Shown piece by piece: positions 12,935 to 23,866 of a stretch of DNA of 64,000 bases; the first letter of the stretch is position 1, and each line of letters begins with the position of its first letter. The position numbers were made by a program, and so were the translations under genes. Below the pieces are notes generated by a model. That model was not told where the DNA came from, searched no databases, and saw nothing but the letters and a program-made list of their open reading frames with translations. The stretch spans positions 170,731,121 to 170,795,120 of the forward strand of contig CM061919.1 in assembly GCA_031002005.1 (NCBI GenBank). The letters run 5' to 3'. The stretch comes from Vandiemenella viatica (taxonomy: Eukaryota; Arthropoda; Insecta; Orthoptera; Morabidae).

Positions 12935-13148
12935 AGCTTTACGCCTCGTCGATATTGATGTCATTAAAGGCGGAAAGGACTAGGGACAAGGAACAGGAAG
13001 GAATTCTGCCATGGCGTTTTGAACGAGCCATCTTGGAGTGATTTCCGGAAACCGTGGAAAATCGAAATCTGGATTGACGGAAGGAGATTTGAACCCACGC
13101 CCTCAAAAATGTCAGACCGGAGCGTTACCTAGCCCACCAGGGCTCGGT
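12935..13148 (-). repeat. SINE family A copy
   Basis: The minus-strand order is head ('ggtaacgctccggtctgac', then 'gggttcaaatctcc'), 'ccacggtttccggaaatcac' and 'gccatggcagaattcc', ending in 'gacgaggcgtaaagc'. It is diverged and lacks an A tail. Confidence 0.75.
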
Positions 13149-13254
13149 GGCTTAATTCATGTTAATAATCGACAGCCAGTTTATTTTCACCTTTAAAGAT
13201 TCTGTATATTTGTGAGACTAAGTTGCTATACTATTTTTTTTTTATTTTTTTGAT

Positions 13255-13468
13255 TATGGTTTTACTCCACTGTCAGCGTCATATAGAGGGGAAAGGACTG
13301 GTAGCAATGAACGGGAAGGAATTTCGGCCATCGTAGGAAGGAACCATCACATGCATTCACCTGTAGAGATTCTGGAAAACCGAAATCTGGATGGCCTAAT
13401 GGGGATTCCATTCCGCGTCCTTCCGAATGCGAGGCCAAAGCGTTACTGCTCATCCACCACGCTGGTTA
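13255..13468 (-). repeat. SINE family A copy
   Basis: The minus-strand head reads 'gtggtggatgagcagtaacg' with 'cctcgcattcggaagg', followed by a body with 'ggttttccagaatctc'. It lies in the same orientation about 100 bases from the 12.9 kb copy. The two differ enough to be independent insertions. Confidence 0.7.
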
Positions 13469-14243
13469 TTTGCAGATGCACAAGTATCTAGTTAAGATCC
13501 ACAATCCACAAGAACAGTAGTGGTGCTGTTTGGGCACAGTATGAGCTCCTAAGTTGTAACAGTGAGTCTAATTTACATTTAAGTTTAATTCGTTGAAGTT
13601 TTCTTGGTATTTAGATTTTTAGTGCTGTGTATTACTCTTGAGAATATTAAATTATTTCCTGTGGAAGAGTGAGCTTATACCCGGCAGTTCGAGCGCAAGC
13701 CCAGATCTTGTACACCGTTGGCCTTTGTAGAAATTTATGCTGCAAAAACTAGACATTTAAAACTAAATGGATAGGTACTTAACATAAAATATACATGCAC
13801 CTTTCACAGACAGAGCTCTACAGTAAACCTATCCGCTTGAAACACAGGTCTACAGTGTGTCCCCTTATCCAGGAATTGGGACAACATGACTAGCAAAATA
13901 ATAAATACTAACCAAGAAAATTGCAGGCGAACTGCGTGTCGTGTACAGCTGTAACGTTCCTTTGGTTGCATAAACATCAGGCGTTTCTGTAGCGATCATT
14001 GTGTAACGCAGAACCAAAATAAGAATATTGAGAACTATAACGACAGCCTAAATTCAAAAAATCTGATCATGCGCTGTAGTATTAGCGAGGAAAATAAAAA
14101 CTGTAGCAAATGAGGAGAGCAATTCAAAACTTAATTACCAAAAACCAAAATATTTACTATTAAACTAAGCGCGATTTTAACACTCGGTTTTGCGTAGTTT
14201 CTTAAAAGTTATAAATCATACCATGGAGCATGAAGCGCAAAGG

Positions 14244-14244
<1 letters not shown>

Positions 14245-14291
<47 letters not shown>
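14245..14291. repeat. (TA)n microsatellite
   Basis: About 23 uninterrupted TA dinucleotides. Shorter (TA)n runs occur near 199, 16340, 30422 and 60974. Confidence 0.95.
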
Positions 14292-14297
<6 letters not shown>

Positions 14298-14299
14298 AA

Positions 14300-14600
14300 A
14301 AAAGTTTACTGAAATGGTACGAGAATTAGGAGTATTATGTGGAAGAGATAACCATAATTATTAAAAAAACAAAAAACTAATCCTTGATTTCAGGCGTAAG
14401 ATAGTGGGAAAAGTTTCTCTTATAGGTAAGGAATCAGGGATGATATTAAATTTACGAAGGAAATGACGAAAAATTTAGCTGAAACAATGAACAAAATTGA
14501 AAGTATGTGAGTAGAAATATTGTCAGCGAGCATATGCTCCATCTTAATTAACCTAATTTAAAATACTTAATACACATTAAGGTTAAAAATAAGTGGACCA
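14300..14600 (+). pseudogene. LINE 3' remnant
   Basis: Broken frames contain 'WKRDNHNY' and an 'FRRKIVGKVSLIGKE'-like run, equivalent to the 'WKGRNYHDHK' region of the 8.8 kb relic. It begins directly after the (TA)n tract and is heavily decayed. Confidence 0.45.
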
Positions 14601-14619
14601 ATCAAGTGAGGAAGTTATA

Positions 14620-17600
14620 CGATGGAGTTCATGTAATATCGTGCAAAGAGTAGTGATAGAAGTATGAGTAAAAATTTTTGGACACGACATATTAGTTAAC
14701 TTTTAACAGAACCCACAGTGTAAATAAAGATCATATTTGTGGTTACAATGAGTATTTAGATATAAAGACATCATTTCATGTTAACAAGAAGAAAATAATT
14801 CCACCAAACCAGCGAAAACAGTAATGGAGAAAAAAATCCTGCTCGGACATAAGTTTAAAACTTAACCGTCATTGATGCCGCAATCAAGCTTTTTTTCCTT
14901 GCTGTATTTCCTTTCTTTGTTTTATCGTAGAGAGTACTGATGAAAATAGCTGTTACTTTAATGGCAAAGACTAAAAAAACTAACTGTGTTGATAAGCATT
15001 GAAAAGTACAGATACAGCTCCAAGATTTCCTGAATAAAGTGTTGGTTTTATGTTTCATTATAGAAATGAAATCAATTGAGACTAAGACACTAAAACTCTG
15101 TTATAAAGGATGTAAGCCAGAAACTACTTAGAAAATGGGAAAATTGATTCTGCATCTGAAGATATATGCGCCCTTGGAAAAAAACGGTATACAAGATAAT
15201 AATTGTTTTAGTTTGAAAGACAATTATTATATACAGTAAAGGAGCTACTTAACTTTTTGTATACTAGCTTTGATTTAGTTCATCTCTTCTCTTTTAATCC
15301 TGAGCTAATCTGTTCTTTTCAACGTGCCCATTAAAATTACATTCTCCTCTTTCTGCTTCATGTCATCTCTGTTTTCTGCCACAGCTTTTAACTTCCACTT
15401 TTCCCTCCACTAACAAATCAACCAATACCTGAATGTTTCTTTTTCCTGTGAATCTGTTCCACAAACTTCATTGCTCTCAATACTTTTATTTAAATGTGCA
15501 CTTTATTTGCAATTTCCATCCATAATGTCACATTTCAAAACTTCCTCAGTAGTTTGATTTTATTCCAATCACTGTGAGTTCAGAATAACGCGAGGTAAAT
15601 GGAAACTTTGCGAACTTTGTTGCTTACCATTCTTAGTACCGGTATCATCTTTCGACATGTGAATAATGTTCAAATATGTTAAAGTGATTAGTCTGAGTAT
15701 TTTATGATTTGTTATCACACACTAGTGATTTACTAAAACTCAAACTTTTCCAAAGTGAAATGCAATATTCCCGTTCATTTGCAGCCACTTGGTAGCAAAC
15801 ATTTAGGCACCACCGTATTTAGGCCGCTAGATTTATGTATTGCTAGACTTGATAATGATCGGTTCAGAAAAATTTCTGTTCATTACCCTATGACTGCTTC
15901 TTCGATGTTATATTTTACTGTAAACTACTTTGTCAGATAGATCCTTACCATATTTCGCTCATACAGTAAGATTACTTTAAGTTTGTACCCTCACGTATTA
16001 TCTAAATGAAAGTACATACAACATTGTATTCATGTTAGAGACTCACAAAATAACAGTATAGATATGTGTCTTCAAATTCAGCAATTTTATCATGACAATG
16101 TACTTTTCAAATGGATTATGTAAAATCTCCAACTAGAATATAAAAATGTATCAGTGCATTTACCTGTAATTATTTCACAGAGCAAAATAATTAATATAAA
16201 TACAAAACAATTCCAACTGAAAAAAGAAATAGCTCGTTTATATATAATGAATGGAAAACTTAAATACAGGTAGAAGAACGATCTAATTTAAGACTATAAA
16301 TTGCAAATTAATGAAGTTAGATAGGAGAATTAACTAGATTATATATATATATATATATAATCCACCAACATTATTAACCCCAGGCAGCAAAGCCTGTGAG
16401 AAGATTCCTTGGTGCTGACTGAATTCTTTCTCATAAGTGTTCTCCTTTTTCTAATAATGATACATTAAGCAGTGAAGGAGGATAACATTTTCCACCTTTT
16501 TTATTTTAAGAATGATTTTTTTAACTTATACAATAGTACAACACTATCAAAAAAATTAATTGGTGGTTTTTTTTATTGATGTAATACAAAAGTGAATTCT
16601 GGGTTATGAAACAAAAATCTAAACAAAAGACTGGTGAAAGAATGTTCAAGAGATGATATGATGCAAAATGAAGCATCACACAATTAGTATCATTTGCCAT
16701 AAACAATAAAATGTGAGAATATTAATAGAATGGTGAATTAGAATGAAGGTAAACAGAACATCTAAATACAAGATCATTATTTGTAAGACTGGAGATTTGA
16801 TTAGATGTGATGGAGCTTGCACCCAAATGGCAATTTTCCTGCAAACCCACTTACAGTTCATGGAATTTGCTTACTTTAAAATCCTCAAAAGTCTGTGACA
16901 TTTTATTGATAAGCTACCTAGATAAATTATTGCAGTCCCTGAAACAATGAAAATTGTCCTACTCCTCTATGTTTTAAGTCAAGTGCTAATTTATTGCCAT
17001 GTTACACTTTCAGCTTCCCCATGCTGCTCCTGATTCTTCCCCTTATGGTTATGAATGCTTTATGACAAGTAAACAAAGATAGATTCACTTTATTTTCTTC
17101 ATCTGATTTCTATCCTTCAGTGAAAGATTGATCATTTCATAATTTAGTGCATCTATAGTAATATACTCCATTGTATGTTCCCCATGTGATTCCCAAACCA
17201 TCCCACAATGCTTTAACAATAGCTTTAGCAAAACCTTGAAGTCTGCTCTCTTTCTTCCACATCCCTCTATTAGTCAAAAGATTGCTCACAGTCCAAATGG
17301 GAAAGGAAGTTTAGAATGACCCAGCACTTGTGAGGTTGCAAAGGCCTTGACTGATGCCTTGGTGAGGAATTGCTTCTCCATGTGGTTTATTCCACCAGTA
17401 TAATTCTGAGTGAATTCACAAGGAAACTTGATAGATCTTAGGTCAACTTTCTGCATGGTGAGCACAACTTGGTAGTCAAAACTCCGCAGAAGCCAAAGCT
17501 GGTTCTTCAAAGGAGGAAGTTCGGAATCACTCCCTACATCCTATCATCCATGGGGAGAAAGCATGCCTTTTCTCTGCTCCAAGGTCTGCTTCCTCAAATC

Positions 17601-18740
17601 CCTTCATAGCAATGACTTGAATGAATTACTGAGTGCCAAGCTGAACAGCTTATCTAAAAAACTGCAAGATATGAAAGAATGCACAAGTCGTTGAAAAGGG
17701 AAATTGTTACCAGGCATTTGCACCTTTAAAATTAAATAACAGTAATAATATATCTTCTTCAAGCAACTAAATTTCTGACTCTAAATGAACAACTGAATCA
17801 CTCACCTGAACTATGAAGAACAATGACCCCCTTATGCCGTCTTACAGTGCTCCTGTTTAATTTCACCACCTCTGATACATGCTGACTATTTGCTATCTAT
17901 CACTTAAAACACCTAACAAATCACATCCTGTTTCACCCCCACTCTTTTAATCTCATTCATCTCCATTCTGTGACTTAGACTTGTCAAATTACTATTGTTA
18001 ACTCTGACAGAGCTCATGTCCTAGTGATAATTTTCCAAATCATCTTTTTCTGCATTATTCACATGCTTATTTTAAATCCTTTTGCTCTTTTAGATAATTG
18101 TTAAATACAACACTTGACAATAGACTGCAGTCCCTCTGTATCTTTCATCTGAATGGAATCTTCCTGGCTCCTTTCTGGATGAAATCAGGAGCTAGTTTAT
18201 TGTCGTGGTAGTTTAAGGTAAGTGCTAAATGTGTAAAAGACTTTTTAGAATGACCTGCAACAGTAACTAGGCAAAAGTATATACGTTGATGCTGTAATGA
18301 AGGGATGCAAAAAATATGCTGACAATGTATTAACAGAAATACAGGAGGAAAAAAAAATGGATTAAAAGTAGGGAAATCTTGTTTTAATTAGACAGAGAGA
18401 GAGAGATGAAATAATATGGTAAAGGGCAGATTGGTAACAGAGGTCAGTGACAGTAATTTGTTCTTTGTATTTTCCAACTTGTTTCTTGAAAGCTTAGTGG
18501 CAGATGCTTCTACATTAATAGGAAACTGTTATGCACCCATGCCTGAGTAACACTCGGACATGCAATGCCAAGGGCGTAAGATAGCACACTAGCTGCCACC
18601 ATCAAAATACTTACCATTTCATTTCAGCAAAATTGCTCGATGAGGTATGCTAGCAGCCTATTATTTTTTAATTAAGAAATTAAAACTGTCAGTTTACTGT
18701 CTTCATCTTTAGTTATAGTTATGTACAATGACATACTGAC
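14620..18740. other. No gene supported
   Basis: AT-rich sequence with a (TA)n tract at about 16340. A minus-strand block at 17150-17640 has locally open frames, for example 'YTGGINHMEKQFLTKAS', and looks like an old coding relic. The family is not recognised and stops are frequent. Frames elsewhere are short and patternless. Confidence 0.3.
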
Positions 18741-18747
18741 TGCTGCT

Positions 18748-19025
18748 CAGGGGCGAATCCAGAGGGGGGGGGGTGTTAGGGGGTTCACGGCTCCCCAAAA
18801 GTATGTAGGTCCAACCCCCCTCCCAATATTGTAATTTTGGATATCTTTTAATTTTTTTAAGCTCTCCTGATTTTTTAAGGGAGCAGGAGGCCAACAAATC
18901 AAGGAGACAATAAAGACAACCCTTGCCCAATTGAAGCCTCCCCCCAAACCAAAGTCCACTCAAGCCCCCCCCCCCCCCAAATCTACTAAAGGCCCTCCCA
19001 AACCAAAATCTTGGATCAGCCCCTA
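18748..19025 (-). mobile_element. hAT-like MITE, same family as 22.9 and 50.1 kb
   Basis: The ends are CAGGGGCGAATCCAGA and, read inward from the right, TAGGGGCTGATCCAAGA. Inside, 'accaaaatcttgg' and C-runs match the reverse complement of the 22936 copy ('ccaggattttggtttgggg'). Flanking 'gctgct' on both sides suggests an imperfect target duplication. Non-coding. Confidence 0.65.
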
Positions 19026-19763
19026 CAGCTGCTCTATTGACTTTGAATAAAAATGACTTTACTTAATGGTTATTTAGTGAGAAGCACATTTCTCATACAT
19101 ATCCAGGTTGAATACTCAGACTAAAAGAATAAGCTTAGCCCACACTAAGAGTAGAATAGCATTGAAAATCAGTCCAAGAACAGAACCCCCCCAGCCTCCT
19201 TTCACCTTTATGAAACCATTACAGTGGATCATGTCCTAGTAGAAGCATCCATCGGAAAGCCATAAGGATCATTCATTCAGAGACTGGAAAGTTATCGCAG
19301 ACTGCTAATATCCAATCTACAACATAAAATGGAAGATAGAACACCAGATAATCTGTAGAAGCTGGAGGATTAGTGTAGGAGACAGTGCCAGGAAAAGATA
19401 GTTCTGATATTACTATGTGATGAGCAACTGCCTACAGAAGAAGAACAGAATCACTTAAAAATTTCACTGGGGAACAAAATTGCTCTGATAAGTACAGCTG
19501 AAGAAGTGTATGATTACAAGAATGGGAATAGAGATCCTACGTCAGAATGTAGGGATAAAGAAATGTTGCTACAGATCTTTCCAAGGGATTTGACAGAGTG
19601 AGCCAAAAAAATAAGGTAAGAATAACTTGCTACACAAATGAGATTTCAAAAGATAAAAAGCAAAGTGCTAGGGGCAGGAAATTCAGTGTCCAGAGAGATT
19701 GGAGTGAAAATGACACAGGCTAGTGTATTGGGATAATTTATGTTCATTATTTCAACAGATAAT

Positions 19764-20805
19764 GAAGGTTATCGACGCAGGTTCACAAGTTGATGCTATT
19801 TTCTTGGATTTCCAGAAGGCTTTTGACTCTGTACCACATAACCGCCTTTTGGCGAAGATTCGAGCGTACGGTATATCTGATCAGATCTGCGAATGGATAC
19901 GCGATTTTCTAACTGGTCGGTCCCAGTATGTCGTTGTTGACGGGGAAGCCTCTTCAAAGCTAGATGTTACTTCCGGCGTTCCTCAAGGAAGTGTAATAGG
20001 ACCACTTCTTTTCTTAATTTTTATAAACGATCTCGGTGACAACGTTAATTGCAGGATGCGATTTTTTGCTGATGATGCACTTATTTATAGGGAAGTGGGG
20101 TGCTCTGACGATTGCTTAGAAATACAGCGCGATCTGGATGTTATTTCGGAATGGTGCCGTAAATGGCAGCTTACACTTAACTGTAAAAAGTGCAAGGCAA
20201 TGCAAATAAGTAATAAAAAGACCCCGTTTGCTTACGAATACAAAGTTAACAATTCAGTTGTTGACATGGTCGATTCCCTGAAGTATCTAGGCGTAACAGT
20301 ACAAAGCAACATGAAATGGGACTTGCACATAACTTCTGCCGTAGGCAAAGCTAATTGTAAACTACGTTTTATAGGTCGTATTTTGAGAAACTGCAATGCT
20401 CATACAAAGGAAATAGCGTACAAGACACTTGTGCGTCCGCATTTGGAATACTGTTGTGCAATTTGGGATCCGTATCGCAAGGGATTGATTGACACGTTAG
20501 AGAAAGTACAGAGGAGAGCCGCTCGATTCGTGACCGCTAGTTACAGTCCTTATGTAAGTGTCACAGAGCTGATACGTGGGTTAGGCTGGGATTGTTTGGC
20601 GGACAGACGACGTCGTTTTCGTTTAAATTTGTTGGAGAATATGCGAAAATCTCTAATTTACGAGTGCAACGAAATACTTCTTCCGCCAACCTATTTAGGT
20701 CGCAATGACAGAAGGGATAAGATTCGAGAGATAAGATGCCGTACTGATACATTTATGTATTCATTTTTTCCTCGTTCTGTTCGGGATTGGAATACTCTAA
20801 AATAG
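19764..20805 (+). CDS. Reverse transcriptase fragment of the young LINE
   Basis: An uninterrupted frame of about 346 codons within the element. Visible motifs are motif A 'AIFLDFQKAFDSVPH', motif B 'GVPQGSVIGPLLFLIFIND', the catalytic 'FFADDALIY', 'LKYLGVTVQ', and the C-terminal 'TLVRPHLEYCCAIWDP' and 'RSVRDWNTLK'. The endonuclease domain and the front of RT are missing because the copy is 5'-truncated. The reading frame extends upstream into flanking DNA but has no real start. An enzyme from this copy would lack endonuclease and the fingers, so it is almost certainly inactive. Confidence 0.85.
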
Positions 20806-20876
20806 GATTGGTGCTTAGCACCCTCTGCCACACACAGTAATTGTGAATTGCAGAGTATAGATGTAGATGTAGATGT
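19764..20876 (+). mobile_element. Young 5'-truncated LINE with (TAGATG)n tail
   Basis: It is bounded by AGATAAT at 19757-19763 and 20877-20883, a 7-bp target-site duplication. The body holds the RT from motif A onward plus a short 3' UTR ('cctctgccacacacagtaa'). It ends in a (TAGATG)n repeat instead of poly(A), a tail style known in arthropod LINEs of the I/Jockey/CR1 assemblage. The sequence is barely decayed, so the insertion is recent relative to its host LINE. Confidence 0.88.
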
Positions 20877-21889
20877 AGATAATTGTGTTAATGGTTTACA
20901 ATAAAAAATAAGATTGTTTACAGATGTCATAATGGTGTATAATAAGACCAAAACAGTAAAATACTGAACAGCTACAAGATGATCTGGAAAAACTGGATAG
21001 GTCAACATAGAATCAAAATAAATACCAAGGAGAGTCAGCTTATTAGGTACACAGATAAAAAAAGGTTATTTATGATTAACGGGTGTATAAAGAATTGCTT
21101 ATTGAAGACCTGAACTGTAAATATTTTGGCATAATATTTGATAATACTGTAATAAGCTCAGTTGGGCAGGACAAATTAGTCAGGGGGAAGGAAGAGGTTT
21201 CAAAATAGTTGTTTTATTGGAGAGTGTGATGTACCAGAGAAATGAGGGAGTTGGGTCACAAAACTTTTATCAGACCATTGCTTGAATATGGTGATGTAGT
21301 GTGCTTCCCACATTTTGGGTATCAAATAAGGAAGCTGGAGGGTCTGCAAAGGAGGGCAGCTAGATTTGTTTCTGGAAATTATTGTAGATCACAATTGGTG
21401 ACTGGGATGATAAAGGAACTGAGTTTGGACTCATTGGAAGAAAGGAGGAGAGTGAAGAGAGTGCTGCAAATGTACAAGATATATATTGATGATGAAATTT
21501 GGGAGTATATTGCTAGAAGAATTAGTATTAGTGTATGGAAAGGAAGAGATGACCATGACCACAACCTGATACTCAATTTCAAGCATGGTGGAGTGGCAAA
21601 ATGTTTCTTTTGCAGGTAAATGAGTCAAGGATTGGAATAACTTACCTTGAGAAAATTGAAAGAATATGAAATTGAAATGGAAAATGTACGTGGATGGGCA
21701 AATTACACTCAAAGAATTTAAGATAAAAAATTAATAAGAAAAGGGGAAATAGGTGAGTAGGGATGTTGCCTTAAGATTATGCAATTAAATTAAATTAACA
21801 AATAAAACTTTTAGTGAACACTGGAGGGAGTCTGGAGAAAGACAAAATATTATATTAGAGTAAAATGTCGAAAGGAAAGATAGTGCTGA

Positions 21890-22110
21890 AAAAAAAAAAA
21901 AAAAAAAAAAAAAAAATGTATGGTCGAAGGTTTTGCAAGAAAAATGTAAATAAAATTTGTCTACTTACAAATGACAGGATAAGTGCACTACTGGAATGAG
22001 GCAAAAATCTTTGAAGACTGGGAGAACAATATAGTAGTGGCAGTCTTCAAGAAAGGAGACACAAGTCAATTTAACTTTTGTTTGTTTTCTGGACTTTATA
22101 GCTCATCAAA
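21890..22110 (+). pseudogene. LINE RT relic
   Basis: Just after an A-run near 21890-21915, a broken frame reads 'WENNIVVAVFKKGDTSQF', the conserved 'VPVFKKGD' RT segment. It is too short to assign to a family. Confidence 0.4.
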
Positions 22111-22935
22111 ACTGAGGTCATTATAGGTGGGAGAAGAATGAGGGCAAGGAAGGGGATTGACCTCACAGTCATTATATTGCAGACTCAAGAGTGACACAAT
22201 GTTTTTTTTTTATTATTTGTTACTATTTCTTTTAAGGAATTTACTTTTTTCAAAATGTTTATTTCTGATTTACTGCTTTTTTTCATTTTGCTGCATTACC
22301 TGTTTAGCATTCACCTCCTAATTACAGTCCATAGGCTACACTATTTTTTGTGTTTGATGAAATGCATACTTCTCAATTCTAATTATCTCTGAACTGTGTC
22401 TACTTTATTTCCTCTGGTGATCTTCCACAGGATATCTAGTCAGGAGGTCAGCATAGAATGAAGATAAATTCTTTGCAAAATATTTAGTGCAAAAGAAAAT
22501 CAGTTGGGTAGAGCACTTTGAGGAAGTAAAGGGAGAGATGTATATTGGAGATGGTTATAAGGGTATGTACTAGGGAACTGGAAACTGGGACACAAAATCC
22601 TGTGTTAATGAATGATTCTGTTTGGTTACATTCAGAAGCTATTTGCAGATAATGAATGTGTATAATAGGTTTGCATCAGGAGAAGTTTGTGGATAAAAGG
22701 CTCTGGACAGGATTTTAGTTATGTATGTAAACATTAAATGGAGGTGAAGTTTCAGATCATTAGGTATACAGCTGTGGAAATAAAATATTTGTAACATACT
22801 GTAGATGAGAAATATGTGGTTATTTGACACTTTGGAGAGGTGGTAGGGACAGGCTAAATCTGTAAGGTAGTGACAAAGATATGAACTAAAAGTAAGAGAA
22901 ACTGACTTGAATGGTATGGTATGGCGACCAAGTGG

Positions 22936-23087
22936 CAGTGGCGATTCCAGGATTTTGGTTTGGGGGGTGGGCTTGAGTCGGGTAAGGGTAGGCTTTATGG
23001 TCATGCCGCCCTTAAAAGATCAATACAGCTTATGTACCTACGATGGTCCTAGATACTTTTTGGGATACTTTTTGGGATCTGCCACTG
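22936..23087 (+). mobile_element. hAT-like MITE with perfect 8-bp TSD
   Basis: The 152-bp element starts CAGTGGCGATTCC and ends GGGATCTGCCACTG. It is flanked by CCAAGTGG at 22928-22935 and at 23088-23095. An 8-bp duplication with CA..TG ends fits hAT mobilisation. The interior matches the 18.7 and 50.1 kb copies. Confidence 0.85.
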
Positions 23088-23526
23088 CCAAGTGGTATAT
23101 AATACTGTAAGCAGAGCAGGTACAAGGTAGGAGAGTTATATTTTCCAAACACATTCTTAACAAAGTAACTTGGCTAACAAGTCAAAAGACAGATAAATAA
23201 AGCTGGAGCCATTATATACAAGCACATGTAAGCTTGGCTATATGTTTCTGCTTTGATGACTAAAGTTACAGCTTGAAATAGTTTTTTATGTATTTTGTAG
23301 TGTTATTTGTTGCTGCAATTTCAATGAGTGGTGAGTCTACTTTACCTTTCTTTTCTATTTATACCTCCATGCTGCCCTACAATCATTTAAGGTAAGCGTG
23401 ACTTGAGGTTAAATAACTAACATCTTTCAGCATGAATAAATCTACGGTGGACAATTTAAGATCGATAAAGTGTATTTCGAAAATTTTGTGATAGTTTGAA
23501 AGTGAAAATGCCAAAGTACTGTTAAG

Positions 23527-23577
23527 GTTCTTTGGTGGTTTTATTACTGCATTAATTAATTAATAAAGTCCACCAAA
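23527..23577. repeat. Near-perfect inverted repeat (hairpin)
   Basis: 'tttggtggttttatta' is followed after about 14 bases by 'taataaagtccaccaaa', giving a stem of about 16 bp with one or two mismatches. It lies about 240 bases from the 3' side of the LINE and could be a MITE end or the tip of an unrecognised element. Confidence 0.5.
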
Positions 23578-23866
23578 AACAAGGTTATGTTGATGCTCGT
23601 TTATTTTCAATCAAAACAAGTCTGCGACATTCACAAGCATAGTTGTTACCATGGTTGTTACAATCCAAAGATGCAATACTGACTTATCGAAAACTGAATG
23701 AAAACTTGCATGAATGTCTCTGTAACACTGAAGCTCCGCTTCCTTTAGAAGCTCTGCTTGTTGGTATTAGTTTTAGGTTTGGGGTCACTATTTATTGTTT
23801 CTCTTTAGGGGAAAAACCATGACCACTTCTCGAGTGGTCTTGTGGAAAACCCTTACATTTTTTATT

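Larger units (their letters stand above)
19400..21790 (+). pseudogene. Old LINE copy, interrupted by a younger LINE
   Basis: The two halves flank the young LINE at 19764-20876. Upstream, decayed frames give 'FPRDLTE' (the FDRVS region of RT motif A) and 'ASVLG' (QGSVLG, motif B), ending just before the insertion. Downstream the frame resumes with 'IRLFTD', 'VIMVYNKTKTVKY' (motif C, FADD decayed to FTD), 'CKYFGIIFDNTV', and from 21242 to 21619 an open C-terminal part ('TFIRPLLEYGDVV', 'LEGLQRRAARFVSGNY', 'VWKGRDDHDH'). Many stops mean it is non-functional. Confidence 0.8.
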
